64,000 nt of DNA, from assembly GCA_963514095.1 (NCBI GenBank), contig OY741281.1, positions 14,899,882 through 14,963,881 of the forward strand. Direction: 5' to 3'. The DNA comes from Eutrigla gurnardus. Taxonomy: Eukaryota; Chordata; Actinopteri; Perciformes; Triglidae. Of this stretch, positions 30,203 through 40,800 are shown piece after piece; the stretch's first letter is position 1, and each line of letters opens with the position of its first letter. A model generated the notes under the pieces. It was not told where the DNA came from. It was given only the letters and a program-made list of their open reading frames with translations, and ran no database searches. The position numbers and the translations under genes were made by a program.

Positions 30203-30989
30203 GCCACCATGAATGCCCCTCTTGCTTGGGCATGGCACATTTGGTGGAGGACATTGAGAACCCCTGTTCGGCGGCAGTCGAACTGTCTGTGGAGGAGCAC
30301 ATCCGGAGAGCCAGGCGAACAGAGCAATCTGTCCGGGGCAGTGCAGCCTCCACTGAGTGAAGGCGGACGCATTGCCAGGAAACATTCCTGGAAGCATTCC
30401 TGGAAGCATTCCCGGAAGCGCAGACATGAGCGCACGCCTGACCATAGGCAGAGGCGCGGCATGGGTAAGAGACATGCTCACCAGCCTTCGCATAGCCCAG
30501 CTTATGCCGAAAAGGACTTGGATGACCAGAGCCAGCAGCCTGACACTCAGACTCGAATCCTAGCTGCCATACGTGGTTTGTCTGAGTAGAATTGAGGCCC
30601 AGCGTCCTGAGACAAGGATCGCGTCGGAGCCAGGACACTCAAGGGGTTCCTCTCCTGACAGGTTACCTCCCTATCAACAGGGGAACAGTTATCATCCTGA
30701 TGTTCTCTCTCTCTTTGCACCAGCTTCCCCTTTTGGAGGTAGTGGACAGTCTGATGCAGCAGCTGAGTCAGATCAGTTTAATTCCTCACAAGTTGAGGGG
30801 AGGTCCAATCTCAGCAACATGGTTGAAAGTGAACCCTCTACCATGGACATCATCTCCAAGTGATGAATGCAGCAAAGATTGTGGGACATAATGTCCCACC
30901 TGAGGCTCCTGCTCCAGTGGATGGGGTGTGGGCAGGCATCTCTCGGCCCCAGCAAGCAGTGTCTGTTCCTGTGGCTGAGGATTATTTGT

Positions 30990-33900
30990 AGGGCTGGGTA
31001 TCGTTTAGAATCTCACGATTCGATTCGATTTCGATTCGTTGGGTCACGATTCGATTCGATATCGATTCGATTCGATATTGATTGAAATGCTTCGATATCG
31101 ATTCAGTATCAAGTAGAAATACAAAAGTAAGAGTACCAGATCATTTTTTCAAATAATTTATTTCGTTTCACATGCCTTATGAACAGCCGTGGTATAACTC
31201 ATGGCATGACATAACGTAACATTTTGAGTAATAAAACATCAGCTCAGTAATACTAGTACACATGGTGCGTACAAAAGTATAAAAAAAATGACAGTGCTGT
31301 ATTAACACTGAACTAAAGTGCATAACTTAAATTATGTATTTCTTTCCGCTTTGAAACTGCATTTCTTTCTGAGCTCACATGACATCCTTAAACAATAAGG
31401 CATAAGAACCAGGTGCCTTCTGGTTACAAACTAGATGTGTACAAATAAAACATCAGCACAACAATACCAGTTTAAGGTGTGCAAAAGTAAACAAATAGAA
31501 CATGAGTCATGACAGTGCTGTATTACATGTAATGTAATGTAGGCCTATGTAAACTTAAAGCATCATCAACTTATCATCAACACAAAAGAACCAGGTGCCT
31601 TCTGGTTACAAACTAGATGTGTACAAATAAAACATCAGCACAACAATACCAGTTTAAGGTGTGCAAAAGTAAACAAATAGAACATGACAGTGCTGTATTA
31701 CATGTAATGTAATGTAGGCCTATGTAAACTTAAAGCATCATCAACTTATCATCAACACAAAATAACCAGGTGCCTTCTGGTTACAAACTAGATGTGCACA
31801 TGTAGATTTTTGTTTAAGAAAATCAGCTGGTCTACATGTTCTGGATTAAGTGCACTTCGCTTGGCCGTGACAATATCACCAGCTGTGGAAAAGATTCTCT
31901 CAGCTGGTACACTAGTTCCTGGGATACATAGGTATCGTTTTGCTTGGCATGACAAAAGGGGGAATTCCCCCTCATGTTCTCTCCACCAGTTGAGTGGATT
32001 GGTGGAGAGTGGCAGTGGCTTTACCTCTTTGTACCTCATCACCTCATCTAAAGCTTTGTCACTTGTGTTTCTGGACACTGCTACTGGAGCATATGTGTTC
32101 CCCAGGAGATCAGCCAAAGCACAGGAGTCCCTTGCTTTCTTTGATGGTGGTCCAGAGTCATCAGCTGGCTCTGCCTGCTGCTCCAGCACTTCACCTCCCT
32201 CACTGTCTGCTGCAGTTATTGGCCCACCCTGTTGTGAAAGTAAATAAATCACATTAAAGAAAAGAAAAGCTTTGTATTTCAATAGTTACACGTTAGTTTC
32301 AAATCCATTGTGGGAGTGTATGATAGAAGTAAAATTATATATAAAATAAAATGTACCAGCGTTCAAATAATTCCAGACCTGACTGCATAAGACAACAAAA
32401 CAAAAATATTCTGTGTGCACAGTTGCACACACAGTCAGTATCTTCATTCAATATAAATTTGTACTTACAGAGCCCTTCTCAGTTGCTAATGCATCAGTGA
32501 TAGTGGTGAGATTGGCAAAGATTTCCTCACGCTCATCATCATCAGACAGAAAAGGCAGGGCCTTGAAGCGTGGGTCCACAGCTGAAGCTAGGAGGAGTTC
32601 GTCCTTCAGGCCCATGTACCTTTTAAATAAATTAAAATGAATTAATTCACATTATAATAAATCTTTTTTCCCCACATAATCATGAAATTCTAATGAAAAT
32701 TAGTTTGTAGTGTATAGTTACTGTAAAAAAACCAACAAACCGAATAAAACAGGCCTAACAATGTGATGATAATGTAGAACAAAAAATACCTTTTCTGGAG
32801 ATCCCGGTGCACCGCAGATTTAATCTCCTTCACCATCCCAGAGTCACTGGGGGTCAGTTGCATTTCCTCCAGAAGTTTTGCCCTAAGGGGTGCGATGACA
32901 GAAAGAGTAGGGGTAGCTTCCTGAGACATCACCAAGGTGGCTTTCTTCAGTGGCTTCAGAGCCTGTGCAACGTCCTCTGCTGCTGTAATGTCTGCCTCTG
33001 TAAGGGTGCACAGATCCTTTTCCTGTTTTCGTACTTCAGGGGAAAGTAGTGCAGCGGACACAGCTGGCTGCTGCTCCAAAAATCTTTCCAGCATTTCTAA
33101 TGCGCTGTTCCAACGCGTTGGTACATCAGTCACTAGTTTATGCTGTGGGAGATCCAGCAACTTCTGTTTTCTCTTGAGTGCATGACTGGCTAGCGTGCTT
33201 CGGTGGAAAAAAGTGGAGATGCGCCTCACTCTGCCGAGAAGCCGCGAGACGACAGGGATTTTAAGAGCAGCCTGAGAAGCTAAATTGAGTACGTGGGCAA
33301 AGCAGCCAACATGCAAACACTCAATGAGACTGACAGCAAGCAGCATGTTTGCAGCATTATCTGTGACGATTGCCGGCACTTTATCCACTAACCCCCATTC
33401 GTTCATTGCCTCCTTCAACAGGTTTGCTATATTGCTCCCGCTGTGGCTTTCGTGCAGGGCTCTAGTCTGCAGGACATTTGACACTAGTGCCCACTCATTA
33501 GAAATGAAATGAGAGGTAATAGTTACGTAGGAGTCCGTCGCTCTCGACGTCCAACCATCACATGTAAGAGCCACTCTCTCTGTCGATTTCAACAACTCCA
33601 AAACCGCGGACTTTTTCTCTTCGTACAGCTTCGGGATGGCGACTTCTGTCATGTGTTTGCGTGTTGGTATGGCATATCGTGGTTCGAGCGTGTGTACCAT
33701 CTTCTTAAAACCCTCGTTTTCAACGACACTGTACGGCCGCAGGTCCTTGCATATGAAGACAGCCACCGACTCTGTTATCTTCTGTGCCCGGACAGAAGCT
33801 GGCGCCAGTTTGCACATAAATGATCGGTCGAGTAGCGCTTGCTTAGAATCCGCGGATTTAGCCACGGGTTGCTGCAGAACGTCTGCATGGTGTCGGCTCA

Positions 33901-34268
33901 GGTGGTTTCGTAGGTTTGTCGTATTGCTACAATATTTTAGAACTGCCTGGCAAAGTTTACACAACACCTTAGATTTATCCCTCTCCTGTGTTCCAGGTTT
34001 ACATGGGAATACAAAATGAATCCACACGTCAGATTTCAGGTTTGAAGGCGGTGGCTTAACGCTGCTGCTACTCACTCCGGTCGCCATATTGTTATGGTTT
34101 GGTCTAGTGCGGCCCCCGTCCGTACAGCGCGAATCACACGAGGGTGTTGGTCACAGCGCCCCCACTGGCCAGGGGCTTGAATCGATTCAGAAAATTGCTG
34201 AATCGATATTGAATTGCGGGGAAAAGAATCGCAATGCATTGCTGAATCGATATTTTTACCCATCCCTA
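30990..34268 (-). mobile_element. hAT DNA transposon with 8-bp target duplication
   Basis: Ends TAGGGCTGGGTATCG and (inverted) TAGGGATGGGTAAAAATATCG. ATTATTTG flanks both sides (30982-30989 and 34269-34276), the 8-bp duplication characteristic of hAT. Subterminal regions at both ends carry many copies of the ATCGATTC/GATTCGATTC word. The element carries a three-exon transposase gene on the minus strand. Bases 31430-31800 hold two direct repeats of about 190 bases beginning AACCAGGTGCCTTCTGGTTAC. Confidence 0.92.
31788..34087 (-). CDS. hAT transposase, BED finger type, apparently intact (3 exons)
   Basis: Exon 1 is 34087-32790 (ATG to donor AG/GTATTT), exon 2 is 32619-32469 (AAAAG acceptor; donor CT/GTAAGT), and exon 3 is 32228-31788 (acceptor CAACAG; stop). 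The phases fit and the joined frame is 629 codons with no stop. A BED zinc finger lies at about 18-67 (VWIHFVF, CKLC, then HLSRHH). The first catalytic acid region is ALTCDGWTSRATDSY at about 175, then the RNase H-like core with VTDNAANM. Exon 2 carries the usual ASAVDPRFKALPF. The C-terminal dimerisation region is WWREHEGEFP, VPAERIFSTAGDI and LIFLNKNL. It would cut and rejoin element ends in the nucleus. The nearest relatives are ZBED-like hAT proteins. Confidence 0.85.
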
Positions 34269-35356
34269 ATTATTTGCAAATGCTCAGAAAGGCATGGAGC
34301 GCCCCTGGTGGGGCCCCTCAATTCAATGCAGGCTGCTGTAGTCTCACTAAGGTCCAGTATGCACCAGACAATGGTATGGGGGATATGCCACCAATCAAGC
34401 GGGAGATGGCAGCCTTAGCATCTCTGTGCCCAGAGCGTGTGACTGCTACTCCACGCTGTCCAGTAAAGGAGTGTGACAAGACCGACAGGCTGGTGTGTCG
34501 GACGTACAGTGCTGTGACACGGGCTGCTCGGTCAGGCAATGCACTTGCCATTTTATTGGCAGCTCTTAGGCGACCAGCCAATCCTGAGGACCGTGACACT
34601 ATGAATCTGATTCCACTCTTGCCATTCATTCCCAGCTAACAAGGGATGTTGGTTCTGCCATGTCATCTGCCATGATGTCACGGAGGCAGATTTGGTTGGC
34701 ACAGACGTCTCTGCCGGAAAATATCCGTAAATAGCTCACAAACATGCCAATTGTGCCAGGTCAGGTGTTTCATCCTGGCTCCCAGGGGTTGTTGGATAGA
34801 GCTGAACAGTCTCGCCAAACATGAGATTGTGTCCAGCGCACATTTGGCAGGACCGCAGTTTCCAGGTATAAGCCAAGGGGCTCCCAGCCTCCACACCAAC
34901 CCTCTGGGGCCCATTGGGATTATGGTAGGCGGCAGAATGCAGGTTTCTCGGCCCCTAGTGGGGGTTTCGACCCGGTCCTCCTGCTAGGGATGTAACCCAG
35001 AGGAAGCCCCCCCCCCAGGGGTTCAGGGCCTCGTGGGGGTAACCCCCAGGGGTGTGGGGATGGCCGTCGAAGCTCACTCCCAGCTTTTTCGACCCCAGCT
35101 GGGTCGAAAAAGTGTCAGACCCATGGGTGCTGGCTACGGTATCGAAAGGGTACAGAATTCAGTTTATTTTACTCTGGAGTGTTTCATCAAAGAACAGGAG
35201 AAGGAGCTTCTTTTATCTGGAACTTCTTAATAAAAGTGGCTTTGTATCTCATTAACATTACCATAACATTATTATTAGAAAAAAATCCTACTCTGTTGAA
35301 AACGGATTGTTTTCACAAACGTAGCAGTTGATTGAAGAGACCTTTTGAGTGGAGTC

Positions 35357-35900
35357 CTAAGAAGGATGATTCCTAGTAAGATGTTTGTCAACCATCCCAT
35401 GTCTTGGACGAACAGGGACAATTTGCATGGATGCACGGATGGGGATTGCAGTCTTTGCATTTCCACATCCGATAACTGAAAAAACAAAGGAAGAAATAGT
35501 GAATTTCCTTACAGGTGATACTGATTTGTGTTGGCTCAATCAACAGAGATAAAAAAAAAATACAGTAGTCCATTTGCTGCTAAGAAAATGTATAGATGAG
35601 TGAGGGTCTAATATTCAGGGTGATTTGTGCAATGATTAAAAAGGTGATGTGCAGTGTAGATGCAATATATTACCTGCAGGTTGGATGAAGATACAGGCTG
35701 CAGCCAGGGAACTGAAGAGAGCAGCCTTGTGGATCTGAAAGCATACAAAATAAAATAAAATAAAATAAACAATTACTACTCTGTGAAGACCATATAATAC
35801 AGAACTAAAAAGTAAACCTTTCTGGGTGGAGAGCGAGATAGCCGGTGTTTTCTCTCCAGCAAACAACAGCTCAGCCGCAGAGTAGGAGGGCTACTAGCCC
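35357..35900 (-). CDS. Possible short spliced gene, not recognised
   Basis: Three stretches join in one frame: an upstream exon ending at 35818 (AAAG/GTTTAC), exon 35734-35674 (TTTCAG acceptor, GCAG/GTAATA donor) and exon 35475-35357 (TTTTTCAG acceptor, TAG stop). Readable peptides are IHKAALFSSLAAACIFIQPAG and, in the last exon, IPIRASMQIVPVRPRHGMVD. The upstream exon is open but has no ATG in this frame, so the start is unknown. The sequence further upstream (35900-36110) is richer in CpG. I do not recognise the protein; the fit of both introns is the main reason to list it. It could still be chance. Confidence 0.3.
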
Positions 35901-36138
35901 AATTAGCTGTCCCGGATATTAGCAAGTGCTAGCACGTCTCCCGTAACAGCAGCACCGCTAAAAAAATAAATAAATAAAAAATACAGTACGAGTGTAGCGC
36001 TGGACCCGCGGACGGACTGTATATAACTAAAGCCTCAAGTGGTAATAAGTATGAGAGCCGTTGTACTGAGCTAGCTCGATGCTAACTTCGGGTAGCGGTT
36101 AGCATACGCCGCTGACACCCGCTTCCCAGGTCACCACA

Positions 36139-36306
36139 ATGGCTCTCCTGCTCAGTTTAACAAAATGCTGGAGGCTCCGGTTGTTACCGGCTCACCGCTT
36201 CACTCGTACTATATTTCCTTTCTTTCACGGTCCTGATACTTGTAAAAGCGCATCACAAATAAATGTATTATTTATGGTCATAGCATTACTGGTAAATGGT
36301 AGCTAG
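36139..36306 (+). CDS. Small ORF with mitochondrial-leader-like start, uncertain
   Basis: ATG in a good context (CACCACAATGG) opens 55 codons. It begins ALLLSLTKCWRLRLLPAHRF, Arg- and Leu-rich with no acids, like a mitochondrial targeting start. A possible donor (ACTT/GTAAAA) lies at about 36242. It points away from the candidate minus-strand gene across a CpG-richer stretch, so a shared promoter is conceivable. No downstream exon was found before the serpin gene. Confidence 0.2.
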   Translation: MALLLSLTKCWRLRLLPAHRFTRTIFPFFHGPDTCKSASQINVLFMVIALLVNGS

Positions 36307-36844
36307 CCACCGCCAAAGCTAGCTAGCCAGCTTAGCTGTTCTCTGCACACACACAAAATACTTAAACTTTAATTATCAGCAACTGCTTTGCTACTTACGT
36401 TTATTTTTTGGACTAAATCCACCCAGGACGTAAACGATATCCACGTCAAACGGTGCGTCTGGCCAGCATGCCGAGAGATAAGGGACTTCCTTGCTCTGAC
36501 TGTGCAGTGTGCAATTCACATTCGACTCAAACTTAAAATATTACCTGCAGGTCATGACAAAAAAAAATGTTTTGGGAGAAATCAAAAACTTTGTTTTGCG
36601 TCCTTTAGATGTATATTTAGTTCAGGATAAATCAAACTTGATCTCTCTAAATGCAAACAGAATGAGTTTCACAATGAAATCAATAATTTTATCCTGTTTT
36701 AAATGGCAGTTATTAGTTTGAATGAACAACTGGATGTCACACTTTTTTCAGTGTACAGGTCTTGAGGATAGGTTGAAGGATTTCATCATTCAAGGTAAAG
36801 ACCGTGGTGACGGTCATCGTTCGGGCTCATAGATCCATAGTTAT

Positions 36845-37080
36845 AATCATAACTTATGATTTGTGTTTTCTCAACAAAATCCTGGCAATTTCTCTGCGTG
36901 AGAAATACTAGGTGTGGCGTGTGAGCGTTTCAACAGTTTGAAATGCGTGGGACTTGAGAGCCCTGTTATGATGACATATTGGATGGGACTTATTTGGCAG
37001 TGCCAGAGAAATTATTTGTTACTTCCAGCGAAATGAAGTCGACTGTACCATCTAAGAGGCCGCCTCCATTGCGTCACGCA
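36845..37080 (+). repeat. Serpin-flanking repeat, upstream copy
   Basis: Matches 1240-1470, 22005-22235 and 43960-44118 (GAGAAATACTAGGTGTGGCG; CCAGAGAAATTAT; AAATGAAGTCGACTGT). It lies just before the serpin promoter. Its partner lies after the gene, so the gene sits in a tandem-duplication unit of about 7 kb. 36307-36844 contains nothing I recognise. Confidence 0.75.
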
Positions 37081-37095
37081 GTCGGGGCGTGTCAG

Positions 37096-37189
37096 CCAAT
37101 TTGTAAATAATAAAACGAGGATTCAAGCAGAAGTCTTCCTGTGACTGAACACTCCGACCACTTGAGCAACACAAGACAAGTCCCTGGCT
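37096..37189 (+). promoter_or_regulatory. Serpin promoter and first (non-coding) exon
   Basis: CCAAT at 37096-37100 and an AT-rich AAATAATAAAA at 37104-37114 precede a probable leader exon of about 70 bases that ends TGGCT/GTAAGT at 37189. A non-coding first exon followed by the ATG in exon 2 is normal for clade B serpins. The transcription start is inferred, not seen. Confidence 0.5.
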
Positions 37190-37803
37190 GTAAGTAGAGA
37201 ATGGTTTTCATTCAGTTAGAACCGGTGGGATTTTAACATTTCACTTTGTGGACAGTGGCTGTTTCAGCAGTAAGTTACTTGGCAGGTCACCCGGGACAGG
37301 CCTGCAGCTGACAAGTCCCCGTGGTTTGACAGACGTTACACCTGCTACTCTGGCGTTAGGGGTACAGTACAATGTTACTTATTGTAGTATATGTATGTAA
37401 GAAGTAGTTTTCTTGTGCTATCCGAGAGCGATATTAACAATTTGAGCTGTTCTTATTTAACTGAAATATCCGGAAGTATAATACTTTCTTGAATATGATG
37501 TTTTGTGAATATATTTACAATCTTTTACAATATATTTAGTTAGGTAAAGTTTAGGGAAATTGAACCAATTACAAAAAAAACATATTGAGTTAACTGTGTT
37601 TAGTCTATTTATTGTTTGCTGAATCTTACCGGTGTAGATATTGTCTTAATATGGTCTGTCAGGAATTTATATTCAGATAATAAGTTGACACATTTTTCAG
37701 TGGAGTTTGGCCCAACAAGAGAATATCAGCTTAAGAGATAAAAACATTATTTTAATTTGTACTGTCATAATGAATGCTTTGCCCTCCATTCGTTGTAGGC
37801 ACA

Positions 37804-40800
37804 ATGGCATCAGCAACCCCTCTGTCCAAGGCCAACACCACCTTCGCTTTGGATTTGCTCAAAAAGTTTGAAGATGACGACAAGACCGCCAATGTCTTCT
37901 TCTCCCCTTTCAGCATCTCTTCAGCTCTGGCTATGGTGATGCTTGGGGCCAGAGGCAACACATACTCACAGATGTCAGAGGTACAATACTCTCTCTCTCA
38001 CACACAGGTTTCACACAGTAAAAATGCTCTTCATTAAGGGCATCTCCACAGATTGTGTCTTCTTAAATGATCTTTCGAGGGGGGGTTGTAGGATTGAAGG
38101 GCAGAGCCTAAATTCACCCTAAATCCACCACGTTTCTTCCAGTCATTTGAAATGAGAATATTGTGGAAGATTAGAGTATTACAGAAGGTAGTGACTACAA
38201 CATGTATTTTAAAGCTATTCATTGAAGAAGAGTTATAAGGATAGCAGCAGGTTCCAGTATTTTGTCCTCATTATTTCCTGCTGACTACTAACGCAGTGAC
38301 AGACGGTTTATTAGCAGGCTGTTTGAAGCGTTGGTGTTATATGTGCGGCCTTTTAGAAGAGTTCACTGTGCAAAGCAGTGTGGACACAGCTCCTTACTGT
38401 TATGAATGAATTGTGTCTCCAGTATAAATGCTGGAATTGTTCCAGAAGGTAGAACTATTGCGCTTCAGCCAGGAAGACTTCAGCAAGGCTGCACCAGAGA
38501 TAAAGCAAGACCGAAAGCATGGGGAGGAAGTGTTGACACCAATAAGTGTCAACACAGTTAATGTGGGATGCTGACTCTGTGCTAAAGTTACCGGACACAG
38601 TTTGTAGTTCCACAGTCCAACTGATTTCTGGTAGTTTTTTGTAAGGTGTGTCATGAGTTCTGGTGATTAAAAAAAATGTGTGCATACATAACCTGTTGGG
38701 CAGCAATATCATAATCCAAGATTGGAGAACTTGTCATTTATCTTCCCGCCAACATATGATGGTCATCTCCCTATTGCTTTATGCTGGAGATGGGTTTGAA
38801 ACGTCTTCCCAATCTAAGGGTAATGTACGAGCGGTCGACCGATATGGGTTTTTCATTGGCTGATGCCGATATTTAGAGAGCAGGGCGAGCGATGGCCGAT
38901 CTATAATAACGATATCATGTTTTGGTTGTTATCATGTTTTACGTTGTATCTCTGGGCACGTGACAAATAAAGAACCTTGAACCTTGTTTTTTTTTGCATC
39001 TGATAAAATACAGCAATTTAATAATAAGAAGAAATGAGACACTACATTTCGGAACTTAAATTAACATTTATTTAACACTTGAACACAGAAAAATATGTGA
39101 AAATCTAAAATGTGCATTGTCTGTTTGCATAACTAGATCTGTTTATCGGCCTCGTGAGCGCAGGCATTGGCCGATGCCGATTATCTCAAAATGCCATTAA
39201 TTGGTCTACCACTATAATGTACCACACAAGGCCTGCAGAACGCGACTCAACCCACACATCACTTAACAGTCAGTTGCACCCCTACTGTAGGTCCTCCGCT
39301 TCACCGAGGCCGAGAAGCCAGAGTTTACAGGAGCAGACATGGAGGAGATGATGATGCAGCAGCAGCAGGCCCCGTCCAAAATGCCACCATTTTTGCAGAA
39401 GGTGGTAACAAAGCCAGAGGAATGATAAGCTAACTGAGGGGCATTTAACTTACGGTCTGGTGTCATCTGAGGGATCCTTGGAGACAAAGAGCTGCTGGTC
39501 AAAGAGAATTTTGGGGGGAGAAAACACGACAATGCCAGGGAGTCATGGGAGCCGCTCAAGTTGAATGGTGTTTCCTGAAGGTTTAGTGGGTGTGTCCGTC
39601 AACTTGAAGCCCAATAGTATTACATAATACACAGAAATGTGGTCCTGTCTTGTTTTTATAGTGAAATCTTTTTATCTCTTGAACCTGCAGGAAACCAAAG
39701 TGTGAGACTTAATTCTCACTTTCAAAAAAGTAGACATTTATTAAACAGTTTTGTTTTGTATGTATAGCTTTATCTTAGTGTTTTGACCTTCATAGCACTC
39801 TTGTATGTGGTTAATACCACATTTAAGGAGTATCACTATGACTTTCTACCCAAAATGATGGCTCATGTCTTCTGATTTGGACGATTGGACATTTGTTTTT
39901 GGCGGTAACCATGTAAATACCAACATGGTGGAGGGATGGCGTGTGCGTTCATGTGAAGGTTTCAGGAAAATCTTGGGAAGGCATTTCCATGGGTTCTTTA
40001 AAGTCGGTGTTAAAGTGTTCCTTGTTCTTTTTTTCACGTCGGTCTTCTATTGAATGGCTGCTTTGCCCTTTGCCATCATTTTCAGTCCGTTTTGGGATGT
40101 TGTGCATTAATGTAAATTACTTGCATGTTCTCTGCAGTCTAATATAATGTTTATTATAGACTGGTCCATCATGTGCTCAGTGCATCTCTGTAACACTTGC
40201 CTACTTTGTCCACAGACCCTGAAAACCCAGGATTGTCAGGATGATGTCCATGCTAGCTTTGCTGAACTCCTGAGAGAGTTCAACAAGGCCGATGCTCAGT
40301 ATGCCCTCAGTATCGCCAACAGACTGTACGGAGAGCAGTCATACCAGTTTGTTGAGGTTTGTTTCAGCATCTTCATGAGTAGGAGTGTTTTTTGTTGTTG
40401 ACATATTCTTAGGCCGGGGTGAATGAGAAGCATACATAGGAATCTGTAAGTTTGTAAGAAGGAATGATGAATGAAGGAATGGACAGTAGGTCAGAATACA
40501 AGCATGTGAGCATTACACTACTTTTTCTGGCTTTTAATTCCACAAACTAGAGTTTAGCGAAGGGATTATTTTGATTGGGTGATCAGAATCGGTAAATGTG
40601 ACGTTGATGATTCCAGGATTTCTTAGCACAAACCAGAAAGTTCTACAACGCTGAGCTGGAGACTGTGGACTTCAGAAACAGCGCGGAGGAGGCCAGGATC
40701 AACATCAACACCTGGGTGGAGAAGCAGACAGAAGGTAGAACTCACATTATTATATAGTTTGGGAACTACATCTAGGGTCGAGGCTTTTCCATATCATGAA

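Larger units (their letters stand above)
25544..35235 (+). mobile_element. DIRS-like retroelement remnant, split by Gypsy 2 and a hAT
   Basis: Pieces at 25430-25600, 30208-30989 and 34277-35235 belong to one element. The frame starting at ATG 25544 reads CRFCRGAMDPSDGH and, across the Gypsy insertion, continues in frame with ECPSCLGMAHLVED: a Cys-rich start typical of the ORF1 of fish DIRS/Ngaro elements. The piece after the hAT continues the same ORF1 (LRKAWSAPGGAPQF; REMAALASLCPERV). Near 35090-35160 DPWVLATVSKGYRIQF looks like the beginning of a DIRS RT ORF, which then breaks off. There are stop codons in ORF1, so it is dead. The family call rests on motif memory only. Confidence 0.6.
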
